DNA of 19,980 bases from Betaproteobacteria bacterium. GTDB lineage: Bacteria; Pseudomonadota; Gammaproteobacteria; Burkholderiales; JAHFRG01. The stretch spans positions 1 to 19,980 of the forward strand of contig JAHFRG010000006.1 in NCBI GenBank assembly GCA_023258935.1. Direction: 5' to 3'. The position numbers were made by a program, and so were the translations under genes. Shown here piece by piece: positions 14,637 to 19,980 of the stretch. The notes below the pieces were generated by a model, which saw nothing but the letters and a program-made list of their open reading frames with translations, was not told where the DNA came from and did not search any database. How positions within the stretch are numbered: position 1 is the first letter of the stretch; the number at the start of each line of letters is the position of its first letter.

Positions 14637-16079
14637 TCAACCTTCTTTGGTCTTGATGGGAATGTAAATTGTAGCGTCGTTGCGCTTCACCAAAAGCGCA
14701 ATGGGTTTGCCGGAACCGGTTTCCTTGAGCAGCTTTTTAAACTGCGTGGAGTTGTTCACTTGGCTGTTATTAAGCGCCAAAATCACATCACCCGGCTGAA
14801 TGCCGGCCTTCGCCGCAGCACCAGCGACATCCTCGACCAGCAAGCCGTGGTCAACATCCAGTTCCCGTTTCTGCTCGGCACTGAGATCGTTCAGTACCAG
14901 TCCAAGGGGGTCCGCGTCCGGCTTCGCCTTTGCTCCGTGCGATGCGACCTTTTCTGCAGGCAACTCGCCGACCACTGCGCTCAATTCCCTGGCAGCGCCC
15001 TTGCGCCACACTTGCAGTTGTACTCGCGTTCCCGGATGAGTTGCGGCAACCACACGTGAAAGATCGGCAGGATCTTCCAGCTGCTTGCCGTTGTACTTCT
15101 GGATGACGTCACCGGCCATGAGTCCCGCCTGGTCAGCAGCGCTGCCTTTCTCCACCGAAGCGACCAACACGCCGGAAGCGCCGGACAGTCCGAATGACTG
15201 GGCCAGCTCCGCTGTAAGCGGCTGGATGCTCACGCCCAGCCTGCCGCGGCTCACTTTGCCGTGTTCACGCAGTTGCTTGCCCACCTCCATAGCGACATCG
15301 ATGGGAATCGCAAACGACAGCCCCATATAGGTGCCGGTACGGCTCCAGATTTGCGAGTTGATGCCGACTACTTCGCCTTTGAGGTTAAACAGCGGGCCGC
15401 CGGAATTGCCCGGATTGACCGCCACGTCAGTCTGGATAAACGGCACGTCGTTCTCCTCAGGCAGCGAACGGCCCTTGGCACTGACAATGCCCGAGGTCAC
15501 GCTATTCTCGAAACCGAAAGGCGAGCCGATGGCGGCGACCCATTCGCCAACCTTGAGCGTGGAAGGGTCTCCGATATCCACTTTCGGCAGACCGGTGGCA
15601 TCGATTTTGATCAGAGCGACATCGCTGCGGCGGTCAATGCCGATTACCTTGGCCTTGAACTCGCGCTTGTCGGTCAATTTAACCACCACTTCATCGGCGT
15701 TATCCACCACGTGCGCATTGGTGAAAATATAGCCGTCGCCGCTAATAATGAATCCTGAGCCCAGTGAATGGCCTTGGTACTCGCGCGGGCCCGAGGGCGG
15801 CATGAAGCGGCGGAAGGACGGGTCGTTCTCAGGAAAATTGAACTGCGGTCCGAACTCCATCTTGTGTACGGTTTGGGTGGTGCTGATGTTGACTACCGCA
15901 GGCCCCTCTCTTTGCACCAGCGAGGTAAAATCCGGAAGCTGCGCGGTATTTGCTTGTCCAGTCGGCGACGAAGCTTGCGGGGGCGCCTCTCTCGTCTGTC
16001 CTTGATTCGGCTGTGCGCACGCCACCAGTGAAAACAGAAGAATTATAAAAAACTTGCTCTTGTTTATACGCCCAAACAT
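14637..16079 (-). CDS. DegP/MucD-type periplasmic serine protease, predicted lipoprotein
   Basis: HtrA-family proteases degrade or hold misfolded envelope proteins. The 480-residue protein has the trypsin-like domain with catalytic His123 (TNAHVV), Asp153 (RRSDVALI) and Ser226 (NPGNSGGPL). PDZ1 (about 280-370, GRLGVSIQPLTAELAQSFG) and PDZ2 (about 395-475, GIQPGDVILALNN) follow. The N-terminus FFIILLFSLVACAQ carries a lipobox-like LVAC, predicting signal-peptidase-II cleavage and lipidation at Cys21 instead of a soluble periplasmic protein. GAGGAG six bases before the ATG is a strong ribosome-binding site. It is not beside rpoE-rseAB here, unlike typical mucD, so I give no firm symbol. Confidence 0.93.
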   Translation of the reverse strand: MFGRINKSKFFIILLFSLVACAQPNQGQTREAPPQASSPTGQANTAQLPDFTSLVQREGPAVVNISTTQTVHKMEFGPQFNFPENDPSFRRFMPPSGPREYQGHSLGSGFIISGDGYIFTNAHVVDNADEVVVKLTDKREFKAKVIGIDRRSDVALIKIDATGLPKVDIGDPSTLKVGEWVAAIGSPFGFENSVTSGIVSAKGRSLPEENDVPFIQTDVAVNPGNSGGPLFNLKGEVVGINSQIWSRTGTYMGLSFAIPIDVAMEVGKQLREHGKVSRGRLGVSIQPLTAELAQSFGLSGASGVLVASVEKGSAADQAGLMAGDVIQKYNGKQLEDPADLSRVVAATHPGTRVQLQVWRKGAARELSAVVGELPAEKVASHGAKAKPDADPLGLVLNDLSAEQKRELDVDHGLLVEDVAGAAAKAGIQPGDVILALNNSQVNNSTQFKKLLKETGSGKPIALLVKRNDATIYIPIKTKEG

Positions 16080-16422
16080 GCCTTTCTCCTCAAATTAAAT
16101 ATGGAAAGATGATATGTGCTGAAGGTACGCCCCTTGCGGTTAAACCGCGCCGGTGCCGCACTGGTTCGCCTGAAAGCTTCCACGCTTGCGCGCCGGCTTC
16201 AGACAATGGCGCAAGCGCGTCTGTTGCTGCTGCACGCTCAAGCCATCCCAATAGAGCACAAAATACGCGAATTGTTCCCGTAATTCCTTAGTTCCGGAAA
16301 AATGAAATTGGGTAGCATGCGCCGGTTGGCGGTACTAGTTACCGGTTTTCTTTCTACCTATGAACTCTTTCTGCATGATAGAATCTAATCACTGTTTTTC
16401 AGTTGGTTTTTTTACCTGCAAA
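16080..16422. other. Intergenic region between divergent degP and thiS
   Basis: No convincing gene is seen in these 343 bases. The left edge holds the degP ribosome-binding site (minus strand). Bases 16140-16270 are GC-rich with open but unrecognisable short frames on both strands, possibly a decayed gene. Near 16320-16350, CCGGTTGGCGGTACTAGTTACCGG has alternative short stems followed by TTTTCTTTCT, a possible weak terminator or attenuator. TGATAGAAT (16376-16384) is an extended -10 candidate for thiS, giving a leader of about 30 bases. No TPP riboswitch core (CTGAGA...) was found. Confidence 0.5.
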
Positions 16423-16626
16423 ATGATAGCCCTTTCCATCAATGGCAAACCCCATCGCTTTGACAACGGCATAAACGTCGCACAAGTGCTGGAAAAGCTT
16501 GAGCTTAAAGGAAAACGCCTCGCGCTGGAAAGAAACGGCGAGATCGTACCGCGCAGCCGTTTCAAGCAGGAAATGCTTTATGACGGCGACAAGCTGGAAA
16601 TCGTCATCGCTGTCGGCGGAGGCTGA
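16423..16626 (+). CDS. thiS: Sulfur carrier protein ThiS
   Basis: ThiS is the ubiquitin-like carrier whose C-terminal thiocarboxylate gives sulfur to the thiazole of thiamine. The 67-residue protein starts MIALSINGKPHRF and ends VIAVGGG, with the required C-terminal Gly-Gly that is adenylated by ThiF. The ATG at 16423 is chosen because it gives the normal length; an in-frame ATG at 16360 would add a cysteine-rich, T-rich-encoded tail unlike the family. thiG follows after 11 bases, and the two proteins form a complex. thiF, thiO or thiH are not in the window. Confidence 0.95.
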   Translation: MIALSINGKPHRFDNGINVAQVLEKLELKGKRLALERNGEIVPRSRFKQEMLYDGDKLEIVIAVGGG

Positions 16627-16637
16627 GCGCTTTTAAA

Positions 16638-17441
16638 ATGGATCAACTAGTCATTTCAGGCAAAGCCTATACGTCCCGCCTGCTTGTGGGCACCGGCAAA
16701 TACAAGAATTTCGCCGAAACGCGCGCCGCCATCGAAGCAAGCGGAGCGCAAATCGTGACTGTGGCCATCCGTCGCACCAACATTGGCCAGAACCCCAACG
16801 AGCCCAACTTGCTGGAGGTCATTTCTCCCAACCGATACACCATTCTGCCCAATACCGCGGGCTGCTACAGCGCTGAAGACGCGATACGAACTCTGCGCCT
16901 TGCACGCGAGCTGCTCGATGGCCACGATCTGGTTAAATTGGAAGTACTGGGCGACCCGCACACGCTTTTCCCAAACGTGGTGGAAACCCTGAGCGCGGCG
17001 GAAAAGCTGGTAAAAGAAGGCTTCAAGGTGATGGTCTACACCTCCGATGATCCGATTATCGCCAGGCAACTCGAGGAAATCGGTTGTATTGCAGTCATGC
17101 CTTTGGCGTCGCTGATCGGCTCGGGAATGGGCATCCTCAATCCATATAATCTGCAAATCATCATTGAAAATGCCAGAGTGCCGGTGCTGGTGGATGCTGG
17201 AGTCGGCACTGCCTCGGATGCAGCGATTGCCATGGAACTGGGCTGCGACGGCGTGCTGATGAACACCGCGATTGCCGCCGCGCAAAATCCGGTTCTGATG
17301 GCTTCCGCAATGAAAAAAGCCATCGAAGCCGGGCGCGAAGCGTATCTCGCTGGGCGCATGGCGAAGAAACTTTACAGCGCCGCCCCCAGCTCGCCAACCA
17401 CTGGCATGATAGCAGCAGGCGGCAAAAACCAAGCTGCTTAA
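16638..17441 (+). CDS. thiG: Thiazole synthase ThiG
   Basis: ThiG joins deoxyxylulose-5-phosphate, dehydroglycine and ThiS-borne sulfur into the thiazole phosphate of thiamine. The 267-residue TIM-barrel protein shows LLVGTGKYKNF at the start and TVAIRRTNIGQ. The Schiff-base lysine Lys100 lies in DLVKLEVLGD, and the phosphate-binding stretch is PVLVDAGVGTASDAAIAMELGCDG followed by VLMNTAIA. Length is typical, with a C-terminal tail of about ten variable residues. It is 11 bases behind thiS and 24 bases ahead of trmB, forming one likely operon. Confidence 0.97.
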   Translation: MDQLVISGKAYTSRLLVGTGKYKNFAETRAAIEASGAQIVTVAIRRTNIGQNPNEPNLLEVISPNRYTILPNTAGCYSAEDAIRTLRLARELLDGHDLVKLEVLGDPHTLFPNVVETLSAAEKLVKEGFKVMVYTSDDPIIARQLEEIGCIAVMPLASLIGSGMGILNPYNLQIIIENARVPVLVDAGVGTASDAAIAMELGCDGVLMNTAIAAAQNPVLMASAMKKAIEAGREAYLAGRMAKKLYSAAPSSPTTGMIAAGGKNQAA

Positions 17442-17465
17442 GCAGGTTGCCTGTCGCCGCCTGCC

Positions 17466-18146
17466 ATGACCGAATCCCTTGCCATGCGTCCCATCCGCAG
17501 CTTTGTTCTCCGCCAAGGCAGGATTTCAAAAGCCCAGCTCCGCGCTTACCGGGAACTGCTGCCGAAATACAGCATTTCCTACTCGGAAAGCCAACTGGAT
17601 TTAGACCGGATATTTGGGCGCGATGCGCCGAAAATTCTGGAAATCGGCTTTGGCATGGGCGAGTCGAGCGCGGCCATCGCGCAGGCAAACCCACAAAACG
17701 ATTACCTGGGCATCGAAGTGCACACGCCAGGTGTGGGAAGCCTGCTGAAGAGAATCGAAGCAGCAAGCTTAAGCAATCTTCGCATCATCCAGCACGATGC
17801 GGCGGAGGTAGTGAGAAACATGATTCCTCCCGCCTCGCTTGCCGGAGTGCATATATTTTTCCCCGATCCCTGGCCGAAAAAACGCCATCACAAGCGGCGC
17901 CTGATACAGCCGCAGTTTGTCTCGTTGTTGTGCGAGCGCATGAAGCCGGGCGCGTATCTTCACGCCACGACAGACTGGGAAGAGTACGCGCAACAGATTC
18001 TTGAGGTGCTTTCCACCGAACTTCGGCTTGCCAACACCACGGACAGATTCGCCATTCGCCCGGAATATCGCACCCTCACCAAGTTCGAGCAAAGGGGATT
18101 AAAGCTCGGACACCCGGTGTGGGATATCGTGTTCAGAAAACCGTAG
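17466..18146 (+). CDS. trmB: tRNA (guanine-N7-)-methyltransferase TrmB
   Basis: TrmB methylates G46 in the variable loop of tRNAs. The 226-residue protein begins with IRSFVLRQGRISKAQ, typical of the family, and has SAM motif ILEIGFGMGESSAAIA. It also shows GIEVHTPGVGSLL and the signature FFPDPWPKKRHHKRRLIQ. The C-terminal LKLGHPVWDIVF is also family-like. The ATG at 17466 is used; an in-frame ATG at 17484 is nearly as good, and neither has a clear Shine-Dalgarno. It ends 9 bases before the convergent hemW end, with no terminator visible between them. Confidence 0.96.
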   Translation: MTESLAMRPIRSFVLRQGRISKAQLRAYRELLPKYSISYSESQLDLDRIFGRDAPKILEIGFGMGESSAAIAQANPQNDYLGIEVHTPGVGSLLKRIEAASLSNLRIIQHDAAEVVRNMIPPASLAGVHIFFPDPWPKKRHHKRRLIQPQFVSLLCERMKPGAYLHATTDWEEYAQQILEVLSTELRLANTTDRFAIRPEYRTLTKFEQRGLKLGHPVWDIVFRKP

Positions 18147-18155
18147 CCGGAACGC

Positions 18156-19514
18156 TCAGGGTAAAAATAATTGCAGCAAATCGTTTAGAAAGCGCTGTCC
18201 TCGCGGAGTGGGCGCTATGCGCTGATGGTACCGGTCAATCAAACCCCGCTGTTCCGCGGCATCCAGTTGCTTTTGCAGCTGAGTGATTGGAAGACCAGTG
18301 CGCTCTTCAAATAAGGCAGCCGGAAAACCGTGAATCAGGCGCAGCGCATTCATCATGAACTCGAACCCGAGATCGCGGCTTGCGATTTCATGCCTTTCCT
18401 GCACCGGTGTGCCGCCGGCTGCCTGGTTCATGTATTCCTTCGGCTGCTTGTAGCACATCTGGCGGATTATCTTTTGCTGCATGCTAATTTTGCTGTGCGC
18501 GCCAGCGCCGATGCCGAGATAATCGCCGAAGAGCCAATAGTTCATATTGTGCCGGGACTGAAAACCTTTCCGTGCAAAAGCGGAAGTCTCATAATGCTCG
18601 TAGCCGTGCGCAGCCAGTGTTTGCTCTATCACCTCCTGCATTTCAGCGCTTGATTCATCGTCCGGCAGTTGCGGGGGGTTGCGGTGAAAAAGCGTATTCG
18701 GTTCGATGGTCAGGTGGTAAGCGGAAATATGCTTTGGGAAAAATGAAATCGCGGTTTCGATATCCTGCCGCGCTTCTTCGACGCTTTGGCCGGGAAGAGC
18801 ATACATCAGGTCGAGATTGATGTTGTCAAAATGAGTCTGAGCGATTTCAATGGCGCGGCGAGCTTCTTTTTCGTCGTGGATGCGTCCCAGCGCCTTGAGG
18901 TGTCGCGGGTTGAAGCTCTGGATGCCGATGGACAAGCGATTGATGCCTGCGGAGCGGAACGCGGCGAATTTCTCCACCTCAAACGTGCCGGGATTGGCCT
19001 CAAGAGTGATTTCCGCATAACTGTCGACCGGTAGCAGCGCACGCACTGATGTGAGAATCGCGTCAATTGACTCCGCCTGAAAAATGCTCGGCGTGCCGCC
19101 TCCGAAGAACACGCTGTGAATTCTGCGGCCCCAAACTTGCGGCAGCGCCGATTCCAGATCGGCGATCAGCGCCTCGACATATTGCTGTTCTGGAATCTTA
19201 CTGTGTGTTTCGTGAGAATTGAAGTGGCCGCGCGACTCGGCGTGCGAAGCATCGGGGCGGGAGCGCGGCCGTAGCGACTTCAGTGCTGAAGCGTCCCGGG
19301 GTTCCGTTGTCGTTACCGGTTGTCGGGGAATCTCATGGGAATTGAAGTCGCAGTAGGGGCATTTCTTCACGCACCACGGAATGTGGATATAGAGCGCAAG
19401 CGGGGGCAGCGCTTTGAAAAGCGGTGAGGCGTGAGGGGTGAGAGGTGAGGAGTGTGATTCCTGCCGCGTTGTGGATCCGACAACCTGGGCAATTAATAAA
19501 TCCTTACTCTTCAC
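18156..19514 (-). CDS. hemW: Radical SAM heme chaperone HemW, with an added N-terminus and internal insertion
   Basis: HemW is the heme-binding radical SAM relative of HemN that loads heme into target proteins. The protein has the CxxxCxxC cluster (Cys48, Cys52, Cys55 in CVKKCPYC), FFGGGTPS, and RLSIGIQSFNPRHLKALGR. The HNxxYW heme-binding motif is present as HNMNYW, separating it from HemN. At 452 residues it is longer than usual (about 380-410) for two reasons. Residues 1-33 are encoded by a heptamer-repeat element. A 41-residue insertion after FNSHE (57-61) duplicates that segment (98-102). The start is GTG at 19514, three bases after the rdgB stop, with AAGGAG upstream. The frame stays open throughout, so function may be retained. 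Confidence 0.93.
   Translation of the reverse strand: MKSKDLLIAQVVGSTTRQESHSSPLTPHASPLFKALPPLALYIHIPWCVKKCPYCDFNSHEIPRQPVTTTEPRDASALKSLRPRSRPDASHAESRGHFNSHETHSKIPEQQYVEALIADLESALPQVWGRRIHSVFFGGGTPSIFQAESIDAILTSVRALLPVDSYAEITLEANPGTFEVEKFAAFRSAGINRLSIGIQSFNPRHLKALGRIHDEKEARRAIEIAQTHFDNINLDLMYALPGQSVEEARQDIETAISFFPKHISAYHLTIEPNTLFHRNPPQLPDDESSAEMQEVIEQTLAAHGYEHYETSAFARKGFQSRHNMNYWLFGDYLGIGAGAHSKISMQQKIIRQMCYKQPKEYMNQAAGGTPVQERHEIASRDLGFEFMMNALRLIHGFPAALFEERTGLPITQLQKQLDAAEQRGLIDRYHQRIAPTPRGQRFLNDLLQLFLP
19211..19351 (-). repeat. In-frame insertion within hemW flanked by 18-bp direct repeats
   Basis: The segments at 19211-19228 and 19334-19351 match at 15 of 18 bases (core GAATTGAAGT) and are 123 bases apart, exactly 41 codons. 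The insert holds an 8-bp inverted repeat GGCCGCGC/GCGCGGCC (19226-19233 and 19263-19270, loop 29). It also holds a CTTCAG/CTGAAG hairpin (19278-19291). The encoded residues are rich in Arg, Ser, Ala and Pro, unlike the surrounding HemW. Confidence 0.75.
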
Positions 19515-19528
19515 TCCTTACTCCTTAC
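19421..19528 (-). repeat. Heptamer-repeat element at the rdgB-hemW junction
   Basis: On the minus strand, four in-phase heptamers (GTAAGGA, GTAAGGA, GTGAAGA, GTAAGGA; 19501-19528) are followed by a spacer with inverted repeat GTTGT/ACAAC (19468-19484). Four pyrimidine heptamers of the TCACCYC type (19421-19448) come next. The two arrays are roughly complementary and could pair. The first array supplies the rdgB stop codon (TAA, 19520-19518) and the AAGGAG and GTG start of hemW. Confidence 0.75.
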
Positions 19529-19980
19529 ATGCAGCTTGCAGCATGGCTACAAGCTGCTTGAGCGCCTGGCCGCGGTGGCTGATTTGGTTTTTCACTTCCG
19601 GAGGCAGCTCCGCTGCGGTCTTGTCAAGCTGCGGCAGATAAAACAGCGGATCATAGCCGAACCCGCCTTTACCGCGCGGCTCATACAGGATTTCGCCCTG
19701 CCATTGCGCTTCGGCAACCAAAGGCTGTTGGTCATCGGCATGTCGCACCAGCGCCAGCACGCAGTAGTAATGCGCTTTGCGGTCAGTTGCTGAATGGAGC
19801 ACCTGCAACAGTTTAAGATTGTTACGCTCATCGGACTTCGGCTCGCCGGCGTAGCGCGCGGAAAGCACTCCTGGCCCGCCGTTCAGAACATCCACGCAAA
19901 TCCCGGAATCGTCGGCGAGCGCCGGCAGCCCGCTGTATCGGCTGGCATGGCGCGCCTTGGCAAGGGCATTTTCCATGAAC
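19518..19980 (-). CDS. rdgB: dITP/XTP pyrophosphatase, 5' end cut by the window
   Basis: RdgB (Ham1 family) hydrolyses non-canonical purine triphosphates such as dITP and XTP, keeping them out of DNA. The visible 154 codons include ENALAKARHAS and the catalytic PALADDSGICVD. GGPGVLSARYAGE, GKGGFGYDPLFYLP and SHRGQALKQL are also present, all family landmarks. About 48 N-terminal residues lie beyond the right edge of the window; the reading frame is open at the edge. The last two codons (Lys-Glu) and the stop are provided by the heptamer array. hemW starts 3 bases after the stop, so the two are coupled. Confidence 0.95.
   Translation of the reverse strand, partial: FMENALAKARHASRYSGLPALADDSGICVDVLNGGPGVLSARYAGEPKSDERNNLKLLQVLHSATDRKAHYYCVLALVRHADDQQPLVAEAQWQGEILYEPRGKGGFGYDPLFYLPQLDKTAAELPPEVKNQISHRGQALKQLVAMLQAACKE

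Noticed and set aside
16109..16291. A 60-codon plus-strand frame between degP and thiS
   Set aside because: There is no ribosome-binding site, no recognisable domain and no supporting context; the opposite strand has similar open frames.
16200..16300. A sigma-E type promoter (GGAACT-like) upstream of degP on the minus strand
   Set aside because: GGAACT and GGAACA strings occur, but no -10 matching the sigma-E consensus sits at 16-17 bases from either.
16300..16422. A TPP riboswitch before thiS
   Set aside because: The conserved CTGAGA and related THI-box core strings are absent.
19421..19528. A CRISPR array at the heptamer repeats
   Set aside because: The units are 7 bases and contiguous, with no spacers and no cas genes; they are simple heptamer repeats.

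Overview
The window is a piece of a betaproteobacterial chromosome, most likely from the Nitrosomonadales or a close relative. That assignment is inferred from gene order (kdsD-kdsC-lptC-lptA-lptB-rpoN-hpf-ptsN-hprK-rapZ, and thiS-thiG-trmB) and from the protein sequences; no rRNA or other taxonomic marker is present. Coding density is high and nearly all genes are housekeeping.

Layout. Bases 84-8826 carry one long co-oriented plus-strand block. It starts with Kdo synthesis and lipopolysaccharide export (kdsD, kdsC, lptC, lptA, lptB). It continues with sigma-54 (rpoN), a ruined hpf, the nitrogen-PTS genes (ptsN, hprK, rapZ), ubiX and a LON-substrate-binding-domain protein. Several genes overlap by a few bases. 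A hairpin near 8850 separates this block from the convergent asmA-mutY operon on the minus strand (8857-12146). Bases 12089-14451 form an unusual accessory patch. Then come tRNA-Gly(CCC) and a DegP/MucD-type protease, both minus strand, thiS-thiG-trmB on plus, and hemW with a 5'-truncated rdgB on minus, running off the right edge.

The accessory patch is the most unusual part. Two diverged direct copies of the asmA/small-gene divergent promoter region (about 300 bp each) flank a GC-richer two-gene cassette. The cassette encodes a CmoA-like carboxy-SAM-synthase relative and a polytopic ICMT/PEMT-type membrane methyltransferase, joined by a one-base overlap. The left copy keeps asmA intact but truncates the small coiled-coil gene after about 27 codons. 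That truncated frame ends in an ATGA overlap with the cmoA-like start, so the cassette appears to use the captured promoter and leader. The right copy keeps the coiled-coil gene intact but leaves only a frameshifted 5' scrap of asmA. The two copies differ mostly at synonymous positions, which suggests two orthologous loci diverged as working genes before being joined.

Other oddities: hpf is reduced to 22 codons between rpoN and ptsN. hemW carries a 41-codon in-frame insertion that duplicates the FNSHE segment next to its Fe-S cysteines. A heptamer-repeat element supplies the rdgB stop codon and the hemW ribosome-binding site, GTG start and first ~33 codons. The tRNA-Gly(CCC) has a C-U mismatch in its anticodon stem, and a strong hairpin lies between degP and that tRNA.
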